Shown: positions 24,845-33,864, counted from the stretch's first letter. The stretch is 36,158 bases of DNA from Candidatus Obscuribacterales bacterium (GCA_019747875.1 JAIEQI010000182.1:1-36158), one strand, 5' to 3'. Program-made: numbers and translations. Notes: a model not told the origin generated them from the letters alone.

Positions 24845-25891
24845 TTACGGACTGATCAATTTTTTCTCAAGCAGCAATCTAAGCGTGGTTTTTGCGCGAT
24901 TCCATTCTTGAGTTAAAGGCTTTGATTGATGTCCAATTGTGCTGAGCGAATCTAAGAGCGGATAACTTGATTCTGGCTTTCTTACCCAGTTAGAGGTAGC
25001 AGGATCCCAGTCTCTGGTAAACGAATCCTTCCAAGATACTCTTCCCAGACTGATGAAACCTGAGGGATTCTGCGAATCGATTATTTCCATTGATTCACAT
25101 ATAGCTGATGCTGGTATTGCCCGCTCTAGTCGGAGGCTCCAATTCAATAAGAAGCTCCCTCCTCTCAGTACGTCGTAAAAATAGAATCTTGGGAAGCACA
25201 GCTGGGTCCAGCTGTCGTTAATGACAGCGCCAGTAGTGGCAGAGCGGAGTAGCTTACGTGCAATCAGATACGATGCTCCACGTTCCAGAAAGTTTAACTT
25301 GTGAATGGCATCTGCGCCGAGCAGTGGCGATTGCAAAACTGCCTCTAATGCGGGGAGTGTCGATACGATTGAGCTCTTGGGGTTCTTTTTTGTGTACGCT
25401 GCTTCGTCGCAATTCAGTCCACCATCCGGCAATTGATGTTTTTCATACCAATCAGAAGCCCAAGGAAACTGCTCCTTGAAGTTGATACCGTATGCGGTGA
25501 GCAATTGCTCGATGCATCCCATCTGACAGTGGCAGATTATTTGATTTAGTGGATTTGTACCAGCGGGAACGTCTTCAAGTTTGAAGGGGAAGTAGTGCAA
25601 ATAGTATCTTCGGAATGCTTCGAGGAGTTGTTCTATACGCTCCCGAGGAATTAGTTTTGTCATCCCAAGCTCGTGCAGAACCATCATGTGCCACCATGGT
25701 CCGTCCCATTTTGGCCAATATGGATCTCGCTCCAACATCGTTCTGGCCTTATCTGATTGCAAGAACTGCAAGGATTCTTGTAGAAGTTCAGGAGCAGGGT
25801 CATCTAGCAGATCGACATCTGCAAGCGGGCGGGAGGCGATCTTTTCAAGCAGGGCAAGTTGCTTATCTTCTGTAAGTTCCTTTTCTTTCAT
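24845..25891 (-). CDS. Alpha/alpha-toroid (prenyltransferase/squalene cyclase-like) protein
   Basis: A 348-residue protein rich in Trp and Leu-containing helical repeats. DPYWPKWDGPWWHMMVLHELG, LPDGGLNCDEA and similar turns look like the helical repeats of terpenoid cyclases and protein prenyltransferases (squalene-hopene cyclase fold). No DxDD catalytic motif of hopene cyclases is seen, so it may be a non-cyclising relative. The ATG at 25891 has GGAGAG 4 bases upstream; an in-frame TTG at 25909 is less likely. It is divergent from the NCS1 permease gene, 94 bases away. Confidence 0.6.
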   Translation of the reverse strand: MKEKELTEDKQLALLEKIASRPLADVDLLDDPAPELLQESLQFLQSDKARTMLERDPYWPKWDGPWWHMMVLHELGMTKLIPRERIEQLLEAFRRYYLHYFPFKLEDVPAGTNPLNQIICHCQMGCIEQLLTAYGINFKEQFPWASDWYEKHQLPDGGLNCDEAAYTKKNPKSSIVSTLPALEAVLQSPLLGADAIHKLNFLERGASYLIARKLLRSATTGAVINDSWTQLCFPRFYFYDVLRGGSFLLNWSLRLERAIPASAICESMEIIDSQNPSGFISLGRVSWKDSFTRDWDPATSNWVRKPESSYPLLDSLSTIGHQSKPLTQEWNRAKTTLRLLLEKKLISP

Positions 25892-25985
25892 CGAACTCTC
25901 CACTGCCAATTATCGACACGTTTCGCATATGTGATTTTACCTGATCCGGCTTCGTGCTAGAGTGAGGCGCGTGGAGGATTTCTTT

Positions 25986-27338
25986 GTGAGCAAATCTGCT
26001 GAAGTATTGGCTTCGGAGATAAATAGTCAAGATCATACACATGATGCAGTGCCTCTTTCTGAGCGGCGTAGCGCTCTTACGATGGGCTTGCTTTGGATCA
26101 CGATGGTGACTTGCTTCCCTGGAATTCTGGCTGGATTTCAGTGGTATGCAGCTAAGATTTCGTTTTGGCAAGTAGTGCAGGGTTCGCTGATTAGTTGTCT
26201 GCTGGTGCTCGTGTATGCTCTGCCTGCATGCTATTTGGGGGCAAAAACTGGGTTCACATATACATTATTGAGCCGGTTTGTTTTTGGTCGTTGGGGAGCT
26301 CGCTTTATCACGGTCAACATTCTGTGTATTTCCACCTGCTGGTACGCGCTAAATGCAATCTTCCTGGCAGAGGGAATTCGTGGACTGTTCCATCTGCAAC
26401 TGCCTGAAATTTGGTTTGCAGCTGTGATAGCTCTTTTAATGGCTATCAATAACTTCTTTGGATTTTCTGGAGTGGCAAATTTTGCTCAGTTCCTTGCAGC
26501 TCCATTGATGATCATTTGGGTGTTTTTGTCGCTGTATAGAGTCATCGGAATGGGCGATTCTGCTGCTGCTCTGCTGCATGCACCGCCGGTGGTGAGTCAT
26601 ATGGAATCGTTGACCGTCATATCATCATTCATATTAGGTGTTTCTTGTTGGGGAAACGAGCCTGATTACTGGCGATTCGGTAAGCCCGAAAAGTTTGGTC
26701 CATTTCTGCCGCTGCTTGCAGCTCTTTTGTTGGGACAAGTTCTCTTTCCAATCACTGGTTGGATGATGGCGGGAGTATCAGGAGTGACCGACACGGCTGC
26801 TGCAACTCGCTTCGTCAGTGAGTTCGTTTTCGGAGGCGCCGCCAGTGCTTTTGCACTGGTCCTTGCTGTCAGTTATGTGGCAGTGAACGACTCAGGGCTC
26901 TATGCGGCCATTAACGCGGCAGAGAATCTGAAAGAAGTGCCTAGAAAGCTGTGTGTAGCTGGATTGGCTTGCTGTGCCGCTTTGGTTACGGTAGCTTTGT
27001 TCGGCTTTTCCAGAAACTTCGAACTTGTGGCAGCTATTTCTTCCGTAATGTTGCCCTGTGCCACCACGATTATGGCCGCGGAAGCCTTCCTCATAAAGCG
27101 TATTTGTGGCAGGAGTGAGGAGTTCGGGGAGATTCCGCGATATCGCGATTTGCCGGCCCTGAGGTGGGCCTCGGCAGTCTCTTTTTTGCTGGGTGCAAGT
27201 GCAGGTGTTGTTTCTGCCGGCTTTTTACCGGGCACTGCCGCTCTTCGTTTTGGAGTTCCAGCGGTTAATGGCTGGATTGTAAGCGTCGCAGTGTATCTAC
27301 TATTGCGTCCGCGTGAGCTGCGTACCGCTGACAAGTGA
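25986..27338 (+). CDS. NCS1-family nucleobase permease (cytosine permease-like)
   Basis: A 450-residue membrane protein with about 12 helices and family features: a hydrophilic N-terminus ending in SERRSALTMG, then GILAGFQWYAAK, a CWYALNA segment in helix 3 and an ISSVMLPC-like segment late. NCS1 proteins import cytosine, purines or related bases with Na+ or H+. The start is GTG at 25986: GGAGG ends 8 bases before it, while earlier in-frame GTG codons lack a ribosome site. It is divergent from the toroid gene. Substrate not assigned. Confidence 0.9.
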   Translation: MSKSAEVLASEINSQDHTHDAVPLSERRSALTMGLLWITMVTCFPGILAGFQWYAAKISFWQVVQGSLISCLLVLVYALPACYLGAKTGFTYTLLSRFVFGRWGARFITVNILCISTCWYALNAIFLAEGIRGLFHLQLPEIWFAAVIALLMAINNFFGFSGVANFAQFLAAPLMIIWVFLSLYRVIGMGDSAAALLHAPPVVSHMESLTVISSFILGVSCWGNEPDYWRFGKPEKFGPFLPLLAALLLGQVLFPITGWMMAGVSGVTDTAAATRFVSEFVFGGAASAFALVLAVSYVAVNDSGLYAAINAAENLKEVPRKLCVAGLACCAALVTVALFGFSRNFELVAAISSVMLPCATTIMAAEAFLIKRICGRSEEFGEIPRYRDLPALRWASAVSFLLGASAGVVSAGFLPGTAALRFGVPAVNGWIVSVAVYLLLRPRELRTADK

Positions 27339-27386
27339 GTGTACGAATGGTTCCTCTGCAAATTTGTGATCGAAGTTCTTCAGGAC

Positions 27387-28577
27387 TTACACCATGCGTG
27401 ATATAAGTCGGGCTGCTTCATGGGCACCATCTTGTTTTTTGTAAGAAAATTGAACCTTCTCCACTGCTTCTTTTATTCGGGGTGATTCGAGAACAAACTG
27501 TAGTGCTCTCCAGCATTCGCCTGGATCCATCTTGGATAGGTCGTGTCTTTGGCCGACACTAGACTTGTCGATGAAATAGGCTTGATGCGAATGATCATCA
27601 TAAAATGGATTAACCAGAATTGGAACGCCGTTTGCCAGCGATTCCATAACCGAACACGCACCGCCATGGCTGACGGTTGCGGCCATTGCAGGCAGTATGC
27701 TCAGCTGCGGAACGTCCTTCAGCAAAAGTACGTTGTCCGGGATTGATTCCAACTTCAGCGTGTCATAAAGTTCGCTAACAGAGCAAACTAATTGCACGCC
27801 GCGATCGCGAACTGCATCGATCAAGGTGCGCATGATTCCTGGCTGATAGAATGTCTGAGAGCCCAGCCAGACATAAATAACAGGCACGCTTTCGTCCAGA
27901 TTTCGCCATGGAAATTCGCATTCATCCCCGCGGTCGGAAGGTGGAATAGATGGACCGAGGCGTTTCACTTCTGGAAAGGAGACATTTCCCAGAAGTTCAT
28001 CTGTGGTGAAGCAAATGTTTAGCAGGGGCGATAAGCAATCAGTGAACCTGAATTTGAAAGAGACATCCATGGATTTTAGAAGCTGATCGCGATCTTCTTT
28101 GTACCATTTCACGGTTTCGTTCAATTCAGTCGCAAGGAAATCTGGACTGACCATCGTCAGTGAGGCGCTCATGGTCAGCCATTTGATTTTTTCTTGTTCG
28201 CAAACAATTGCTGCTTCGTAGATTTTTGGATCAACTACCACCAAGTGAGGCACGAAATCTTTGATTACTTGTCTGAGAGGTTCTATCTGAACCGGTACGC
28301 GGTCCAAATAAGCTGTCTTGAGGGAGTATCTAGCCCACTCTTTGTCTTTGATGTTCTCGGCAAAATACTTAGCACGGTTAGCCGTTACTGGTGGTGGTGC
28401 TTCTTGCTTTGCTGAATAGAATTGAGAGAAGCCGGCTTTTTTCATCCTGTCTGCGATGTTGTACTGGCAATAGAACGCAACGATGTTCTTTCTATCTTTT
28501 TGAAGATAGTGTGCCGGGCCAATAAACTGATTTATATGTCCACGTTCGGGACTGATGACAAAAAGTATTCGACTCAT
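27387..28577 (-). CDS. GT1-family glycosyltransferase (MGT/UGT-like)
   Basis: A 396-residue GT-B glycosyltransferase. The N-terminus (ILFVISPERGHINQFIGPA) is the acceptor-side Rossmann start with the catalytic His in GHIN. The C-terminal half carries the donor-binding signature VSHGGACSVMESLANGVPIL and a DDHSHQAYFI stretch, like the UGT/macrolide transferase motif. It should move a sugar from an NDP-sugar to a small or lipid acceptor in the cytoplasm. The ATG at 28577 and a TTG at 28583 are both possible; neither has a good ribosome site. A Flp-type pilin gene lies 57 bases upstream on the same strand. Confidence 0.9.
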   Translation of the reverse strand: MSRILFVISPERGHINQFIGPAHYLQKDRKNIVAFYCQYNIADRMKKAGFSQFYSAKQEAPPPVTANRAKYFAENIKDKEWARYSLKTAYLDRVPVQIEPLRQVIKDFVPHLVVVDPKIYEAAIVCEQEKIKWLTMSASLTMVSPDFLATELNETVKWYKEDRDQLLKSMDVSFKFRFTDCLSPLLNICFTTDELLGNVSFPEVKRLGPSIPPSDRGDECEFPWRNLDESVPVIYVWLGSQTFYQPGIMRTLIDAVRDRGVQLVCSVSELYDTLKLESIPDNVLLLKDVPQLSILPAMAATVSHGGACSVMESLANGVPILVNPFYDDHSHQAYFIDKSSVGQRHDLSKMDPGECWRALQFVLESPRIKEAVEKVQFSYKKQDGAHEAARLISRMV

Positions 28578-28633
28578 GTGCAAGCTGTATTTGGAAGCTT
28601 ACACAGTATAACCGAACTGCTGTTCGGGTGCTT

Positions 28634-28846
28634 CTACGTTGGGTTCGCGTTCGCTGTGGCGTTGTTCAGGCGGTCTATTTGGTTGACAATCGAGGAGTGC
28701 GACTGCGAAATAGCTGTTGCAAGACCACCTTGAGTGAAGTGGAAGACCGTGATGATTAGGAGGCTGACAAATGCCAGTACAGCCGCGTATTCGGAGATAC
28801 CTTGACCCTCTTCCTCACGAAAAAAATTAGTAAAAGTTTTCAGCAT
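28634..28846 (-). CDS. Flp/Fap-type (type IVb) pilin-like protein
   Basis: A 70-residue protein with a charged leader, the Flp cleavage motif G-QGIS-EY within EEEGQGISEYAAV, and a hydrophobic helix (VLAFVSLLIITVFHF), then a polar tail. Flp pilins are exported and assembled by Tad machinery, but no tad gene lies in the window. The ATG at 28846 follows AGGGGTGG closely; an in-frame TTG at 28864 precedes that site and is rejected. It may be an orphan minor pilin-like subunit. Confidence 0.75.
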   Translation of the reverse strand: MLKTFTNFFREEEGQGISEYAAVLAFVSLLIITVFHFTQGGLATAISQSHSSIVNQIDRLNNATANANPT

Positions 28847-28997
28847 AAGATACCACCCCTGCAAAGCAGAAAAATGCGCAATGATTAGAATTGTTGGCCC
28901 AAGGAACTGAGGCGTTTTTGGTCACGCCTGAGATCGCTTGCGGACCCTGGTGGGAGAGCAAGCTGCGTTGGTAAAAGTAGGAGCGAGGACCATCTAT

Positions 28998-29017
28998 CAC
29001 CTACAGCTTAGTAGGTG
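28998..29017. repeat. Perfect 7-bp hairpin between pilin and regulator genes
   Basis: CACCTAC and GTAGGTG flank a 6-base loop in the spacer upstream of the pilin gene and downstream of the response regulator. It could end the regulator transcript, but no T-run is evident on the minus strand. Confidence 0.3.
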
Positions 29018-29045
29018 TGTTTCCAACACCGCAATTGGAACGTCT

Positions 29046-29795
29046 CTATCCCTTCTCGTAGTCGAATTCTTCGGCTATCCACTCATTAAGTTCTGTTTCG
29101 AGTGCGGGAATCTGATCTATATCGATCAATCCGCGTTTGAGACCCTCCAGAACTAAGCGGGTTCGTGGGTTGTAAACTTCCATTCCGGCGCTTTCTTTCA
29201 AGAAAACATCTTCACCCTTGAAGAGTTTTGCAGAGAGCATAGCCAGTCTGTTTTGCACGCCGCGCACGCTTATATGCCTGCGATACGCAATTGCTTTGTC
29301 AGTAAGCCCCAGTGCGATGTCCAGCAAGGTCTCGTATTCTACGTCGGAAAGAGAGCCGTCTTTGCTCTGTAGTCGCGTTTGAACGCCGCGTATGATTGGG
29401 TCAATGTAAGGGTTGTCGTGAAGCATAATTGATGTGAGTGCGTACAAAAGTTTTTCGTCGCTCTCGCTTTTCAGGGCGTAGCCGTGAATGGCCTCATCGG
29501 GAACGATTTTTCCGAGTTCACGAATATATGCTTCTTTGTGAAACTGCGACCAGAACAATATTTTTGTGCGAGGATGCTCTGCCCAGATTTGTTGGGCAGC
29601 TTTTATGCCCGTCATTTCCGGCATCACGATGTCCATCACAACCATATCAGGCTTAAAGGTGCGAAAGAGCTTCAAACCTTCGGCACCGTTCGGTGCTTCC
29701 ATGACCTCTAGGTCGCTTGTTACTTTCTCTTTCACTAGCCTGATGATGTGTTGCCTGAGTGCAGATAAATCATCAACAACTAGAAGTTTAGTCAT
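29046..29795 (-). CDS. NarL/LuxR-type response regulator
   Basis: A 249-residue two-component regulator. The receiver has the acidic pair Asp8/Asp9, phospho-acceptor Asp55 (VVMDIVMPEMTG), Ser83 and Lys109. A LuxR-like helix-turn-helix follows (about 148-195: LSDVEYETLLDIALGLTDKAIA and RGVQNRL), then about 50 extra residues. Phosphorylation should control DNA binding at unknown promoters. Its start overlaps the end of the sensor kinase gene by 8 bases, so the two are translationally coupled and form a cognate pair. Confidence 0.93.
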   Translation of the reverse strand: MTKLLVVDDLSALRQHIIRLVKEKVTSDLEVMEAPNGAEGLKLFRTFKPDMVVMDIVMPEMTGIKAAQQIWAEHPRTKILFWSQFHKEAYIRELGKIVPDEAIHGYALKSESDEKLLYALTSIMLHDNPYIDPIIRGVQTRLQSKDGSLSDVEYETLLDIALGLTDKAIAYRRHISVRGVQNRLAMLSAKLFKGEDVFLKESAGMEVYNPRTRLVLEGLKRGLIDIDQIPALETELNEWIAEEFDYEKG

Positions 29796-30933
29796 CAGTT
29801 TGTACCGCCTGCCTGCCCGTAAGATCTAAGCGTATTTCTACCTTGGTGCCCTTGTCATTCTCACCTTGTTTCCACGCTATTGTCGCACCAATGAGATCAG
29901 CTCTCAAGCGCATGTATTTCAATCCGCGGGAGTCAGATCGCGACTTGGCAGGATCCAAGCCCTTTCCGTCATCGTTAATTGTGATCAAGAGACATCCGTC
30001 TACCTTGTCAACAGTGGCGCGGACGGTGCTTGCGTTGGCATGTTTGCATATATTTGTTATGGATTCTTGTACTAGTCGATAAACAAGGGACTGTTCGACA
30101 ATCGATAGTCCCTTCAACTCGTCCGAATCGATTTTTCCTCGAAAGCGCACTTTGAATCCTGAACGTTCGCCACCTTTGCGAACGGCATCTTCTATCGCTG
30201 CAACCAAGCCAAGGTGTTCCAGGACTGAAGGACAGAGGCTATCCATCACTTCACGAATTTCATGCATCACTTTTGACGAGAGCGATCTGACTTTCTCGAG
30301 GTTGGCTTCTTTTTCGTTGCCGGAAACATAATCTTCGAAACGACCAACTAACTGCTTCATGTCGTTCAAGACCTGGTCGTGCAGATCGGCGGCAAGCATG
30401 CGCCTCTCCACTTCGTCCTGTTTGACCAGACTCAATCTAGTTTCTTGAAGCTCTTTATTGCGTATTTTGATTTCGTAGTAACGAGATTCGCTTTCGCGTC
30501 TTGTTAGTTCAAGTTGTCTGAGTCCACCGCCAGCGATGCAGCCAACTAGAATGGCGAAACTGTATCCAACCGGATGTCCTGCCACTTGAAGCCATTGCCA
30601 AATGCCCCATTGGTAAAAGAGGCTCATGACGAATAGCTGAATCCCAACTATAGTGCGCGGCACTGGAGCGAGTTTGAATCCGGCCCAGGTCGAGACGCTA
30701 GCGAAGCCAAGGAAACCAGCAGCTGTCGCAATCTTTGCTGACATGCTCAAGTTTTCAAACGGCGCTGAATCCAGCTTTATATCGGACGATCCGAACGCAC
30801 TTATCAGACGTTGAAAGAGGTCTGCTTCAAAGAATTCGACCTGTTTTGCCAAAAGCCACACCATGATGGCTATGAAAAACGAAGCCACAAGGACTGAGAT
30901 TATAGGTCGGTGGCGCATGGGTTCTGAGATCAT
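29788..30933 (-). CDS. NarX/DesK-type sensor histidine kinase
   Basis: A 381-residue kinase with about four membrane helices in the first 150 residues and little extracytoplasmic sequence, a HisKA_3 dimerisation domain with the phospho-acceptor ERRMLAADLHD motif, and a HATPase domain with N box, DDGKG and GLKYMRLRADLIGA. It should phosphorylate the coupled regulator. Start choice is open: GTG 30942, ATG 30933 or ATG 30918, none with a clear ribosome site; 30933 is used. The membrane sensor part has no recognised ligand domain. Confidence 0.92.
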   Translation of the reverse strand: MISEPMRHRPIISVLVASFFIAIMVWLLAKQVEFFEADLFQRLISAFGSSDIKLDSAPFENLSMSAKIATAAGFLGFASVSTWAGFKLAPVPRTIVGIQLFVMSLFYQWGIWQWLQVAGHPVGYSFAILVGCIAGGGLRQLELTRRESESRYYEIKIRNKELQETRLSLVKQDEVERRMLAADLHDQVLNDMKQLVGRFEDYVSGNEKEANLEKVRSLSSKVMHEIREVMDSLCPSVLEHLGLVAAIEDAVRKGGERSGFKVRFRGKIDSDELKGLSIVEQSLVYRLVQESITNICKHANASTVRATVDKVDGCLLITINDDGKGLDPAKSRSDSRGLKYMRLRADLIGATIAWKQGENDKGTKVEIRLDLTGRQAVQTDD

Positions 30934-31447
30934 CTGCAACACTTATACCCATGCGCAAGGCACTGCGCACACGCCAGGGGAAACGCGCGCAACTTGACGT
31001 TGCCTTTTATTAGGCACCGTCTATAGAGTCACTTTTCTTTTTTTCAATGTTTTTGAATTCTATTTCTTCTGTTGAATCTGTTGAAATTGATTTTGTATTA
31101 CCAGGTCTATGGCGGCTTGTGTTTCCGGGCTCCTCTGGATTTTGTCACCGGCAGGCAGCTTCAAAACAGTATTCATACAGTCCGCTGGCGAGGTCTGCCT
31201 GAGCACAGAGAAGCCAGGGCGATTGCGCGTTCGCGGAGTATTGGGATGGGCTGTTGCCACCTGTGCGTGTGCGCTGGAGGGTAGCGCGTTATGTGCAATT
31301 GCACAGTAAACTCGGCGGAAATATCTATGTTGAAAGTTAGCCGGAAATCATATTCTAAACTCATGCAAAGGGAACCTGGTTCACCTGAGCCGGAAGCAAT
31401 TTAATCACCTTACTAATTAAGCGTCCAATGGACCTGAGGCAGGAACT
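30934..31447. other. Intergenic region between sensor kinase and FHA gene
   Basis: It holds both promoters of the divergent histidine kinase and FHA genes. A 66-codon minus-strand ORF (31060-31260, GTG start) has no ribosome site and is not accepted. Three similar GGCGGAAAT/GCCGGAAAT/GCCGGAAGC words lie between 31315 and 31405, spaced irregularly, and could be regulator half-sites. Confidence 0.4.
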
Positions 31448-31843
31448 ATGTTGGAAGATGCCAGCAACAGCATTGCAATTCTGGTAAACCCAATGAGCGG
31501 CGAAGAGTTTAACGTTCGTCGTTATTCCACATCGATTGGCAGAGACCTCGGAAATGATGTCGTGGTCGCCAGCGATCGCACAATGTCCAGACAGCATGCT
31601 CTTGTCCAGTTCATCAACGGCAAATTTTACGTTCAAGATCTGCAAAGCAAGAACGGTACACGTCTCAATGGTGGGGCTGTTACCAACATGATGAAAGTGT
31701 TGAACTCCGGTGATGAGCTTTCGGTTGGACTTACCCGCCTGATCTTCTTGCTGATTCCGGCTGCCGACATAGCTTCATGGGATTCAGGAGCTATGACCGA
31801 AACAGTAGATCCTGTTGTTCCTCGTGCTTTGGCCGCTCGCTAA
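31448..31843 (+). CDS. FHA-domain protein
   Basis: A 131-residue protein that is almost only an FHA (phosphothreonine-binding) domain. The signature residues are GRDLGND (31-37), SRQH (47-50) and KNGT with Asn69-Gly70. FHA domains read Thr phosphorylation placed by Hanks-type kinases, two of which are encoded in this window, so it is a plausible reader for their signals; direct linkage is not shown. AGGAACT precedes the ATG at 31448. The short C-terminal tail is Pro/Ala-rich. Confidence 0.92.
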   Translation: MLEDASNSIAILVNPMSGEEFNVRRYSTSIGRDLGNDVVVASDRTMSRQHALVQFINGKFYVQDLQSKNGTRLNGGAVTNMMKVLNSGDELSVGLTRLIFLLIPAADIASWDSGAMTETVDPVVPRALAAR

Positions 31844-31918
31844 GTTGTTAAAGTCTTGGAAAAACCGAGCAGATCGAATGGTCGGCACCAGATCGAAGAG
31901 TTTTTGGTCGAAAAGTTA

Positions 31919-31960
31919 GCGGGCGAATTAGCAAACAAAGCGGGCGAATTAGCAAACAAA
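31919..31960. repeat. Two perfect 21-bp tandem copies
   Basis: The unit begins GCGGGCGAATTAGC and ends AAACAAA; two copies abut with no change. It resembles a recent slippage duplication or paired binding sites. Confidence 0.8.
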
Positions 31961-32343
31961 TGGCCCCGCAGACCGATTTGCCCCCAGGGTGAGTGCCTCG
32001 CAAGCAGAGCGAATTGGCCAACGCAATGGACGGCTTGATAGACTCTGCTAGCTAGGCTACGTAGATTGTCAGAGATCGGTAGGCGGGACTTAACGTGTAC
32101 GCAACCCGAACTGTCCCTGTTATGGCGGCTTTTGATCCTTGTGGCAGGGAACTGGTAAGGTAAATGGAATAAAAGTTCACTTTGTCGCCTGGCCACCTTT
32201 CGATAATCTGAAAACAGATCTATTCACCTGACGCCCTGGAAATCCGAACTCCTTATCACATCCCATCAAACAAGCAACATTGCTTTTGCCGCTGGCAAAT
32301 TGTGGGTTAACGGTTTCAGGTGAGCAGATCTGAGCTTTGAAAC

Positions 32344-32360
32344 GGTTGCATGATGCAACC
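32344..32360. promoter_or_regulatory. 17-base palindrome, candidate operator
   Basis: GGTTGCAT-g-ATGCAACC is a perfect 8-bp inverted repeat with one central base, ending 18 bases before the ATG at 32379. It may be an operator of a dimeric repressor or a leader hairpin. Confidence 0.45.
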
Positions 32361-32378
32361 AGCAGAATGGAGAATGCT

Positions 32379-33434
32379 ATGCGCATCTTCACTTGGTCGC
32401 TCCTTTCAGGAGCGCTGTTACTGCTTGCTTTGGGCTATCTTCATATGCAAGGCGACCCGGCAACACCGGTACTACCTGAAGCTCGCACGAGTTACCTGGA
32501 GTTGATGCCGGAATCATCCGGTGAGAATCCCCGCCTTCATCACCAAGGACCTGACGGTTTCGACCGCTGGATTGACCTCAGCTACCAAAATGGTGAGACG
32601 GGCAAGCTGATCTTCGGCGAGAAGGGCAAACTGCAGGAAGCTATTTACCGCTTCGCCGATGGTTCGTTGCGCAAGACGATGCGTTTTGCGGCGGACGGAA
32701 AAACACTTACCGAAGGCTTCGAGCTGCGTGCGTCTGACCGTTCGACCATCTGGCGCACGGAATCTGTCAATCGCAATGCTGTTTCTGTCACCACTGTTTA
32801 CTGGGCTGGCGGAAAGCAGGTGTTTTCTGTGGTCGAGGAGAGTCGCCAACAAGGCGTTCGCTCCAGCAAGTTTTACCGGCAGGATGGCACGCTTCAATTG
32901 GCTCGGACGGAGAACGCCTCCGGCGTGCTGTTATCCGAGAAAGTGTTCGATCAAGCCGGCACGCTTCGCAGCTCGTTAACATCGAGCACGGGCGCCACGC
33001 AAGTAGATTACTTCCGCGCCAACGGCACTCTGGACTTCAGGCAGCTCTATGAGTCCTACGATTACCAGAAGAGCGGTCCTGAAGGACAATCCATCGCGGC
33101 CGTGGCACGAATCTTACAGAAGGTGCTTGTGCTTGGCGATGACGGAGATACTGTCATGCGCGTGCTGACAATTGCGGGCGGATACAAGCCGTTCGTTCAG
33201 CAGGAGCTCAAAGCCAACGAGGATGGGACGCGTTCGCGTTTTGTCCTCGATGAGAAAGGACAAGTAATTACTGCTAAGCGGCTTGGAAAGGACAACCGCC
33301 AGATCGACGGTTTTGTCGAAGCAAAAGGCGTCCAGCATGATTTCGACCCGCTCTACACCGCAAAGCCGGGTGGGCGAGCTGCTGAAGTCTTTGCTGAATG
33401 GAAAGCCGAAGAGGCGAAAGCCTCGAAGCACTAA
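32379..33434 (+). CDS. Membrane-anchored repeat protein of unknown function
   Basis: A 351-residue protein starting at the ATG at 32379, with GGAGA 5 bases upstream. It has an N-terminal helix (about 3-22) as signal or anchor. The body has repeated short units such as FADGSLRKTMRF, YRQDGTLQLAR, FDQAGTLRSS and FRANGTLDFR, the D/A-GTL beta-hairpin pattern of MORN/YwqK-like repeats. It is probably an extracytoplasmic beta-rich protein; function unknown. It has its own terminator and a palindrome upstream. Confidence 0.75.
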   Translation: MRIFTWSLLSGALLLLALGYLHMQGDPATPVLPEARTSYLELMPESSGENPRLHHQGPDGFDRWIDLSYQNGETGKLIFGEKGKLQEAIYRFADGSLRKTMRFAADGKTLTEGFELRASDRSTIWRTESVNRNAVSVTTVYWAGGKQVFSVVEESRQQGVRSSKFYRQDGTLQLARTENASGVLLSEKVFDQAGTLRSSLTSSTGATQVDYFRANGTLDFRQLYESYDYQKSGPEGQSIAAVARILQKVLVLGDDGDTVMRVLTIAGGYKPFVQQELKANEDGTRSRFVLDEKGQVITAKRLGKDNRQIDGFVEAKGVQHDFDPLYTAKPGGRAAEVFAEWKAEEAKASKH

Positions 33435-33469
33435 ATAGCTTCGCAACAAAAAAAACGCTATCAAACCTT

Positions 33470-33515
33470 GTCGGCAAGGATGCCCCCTTTCGGTGGCGCA
33501 TCCTTGCCGGCTTTT
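33470..33515 (+). terminator. Rho-independent terminator
   Basis: GTCGGCAAGGATGC (33470-33483) and GCATCCTTGCCGGC (33498-33511) form a 14-bp stem with one G-T pair, followed by TTTT. It lies 36 bases after the repeat-protein gene. Confidence 0.85.
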
Positions 33516-33718
33516 AAAAATCAAGTCAGATACTACGCCATGTAACATTTTGGTCTGGTAATTTTCGGATGCGAACTCGCAATGACCTAGAAAAGCTTGT
33601 CAGGGTGTGCATTTTGTAAGGAAAATAGACTTCAATCTTGGTGCCTGCATTCCTTGAGCTGTTATGCGTGCGTGTGCGGATTTGCCTGCTCATGTGGTTT
33701 TTCATTCGACGGGTCGAC

Positions 33719-33734
33719 GTCAAACATGTTTGAC
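33719..33734. promoter_or_regulatory. 16-base perfect palindrome
   Basis: GTCAAACATGTTTGAC is fully self-complementary and sits in non-coding sequence. It has the size of a repressor or activator operator. No regulator gene is adjacent. Confidence 0.4.
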
Positions 33735-33864
33735 CATGACAACCCGGCTCGCCAAAAATGGGTGTGCCCGAAACCCTTGCAGCACAGCACTCAGAGGTTT
33801 CACCAAAAATCCTGTCGCCTTTCGCCGATGTAAAACATCTTTGGCCTTAACTAAAGGAGCCAAT

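Larger units (their letters stand above)
31844..32378. other. Intergenic region with tandem repeat and palindrome
   Basis: No gene is supported. It contains a perfect 21-bp tandem duplication (31919-31939 and 31940-31960) and a 17-base palindrome at 32344-32360. The 21-base unit keeps frame, so short ORFs on both strands show repeated words, but none has a ribosome site. Confidence 0.5.

Noticed and set aside
31060..31260. 66-codon minus-strand ORF with GTG start
   Set aside because: No ribosome site; product has no recognisable features apart from a Gln-rich end.
31919..31960. CRISPR-like repeat
   Set aside because: The two units abut with no spacer and there are only two copies.
31840..32196. 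118-codon minus-strand ORF with repeated LFANSPA words
   Set aside because: The repeated words only reflect the 21-bp tandem duplication; no ribosome site.
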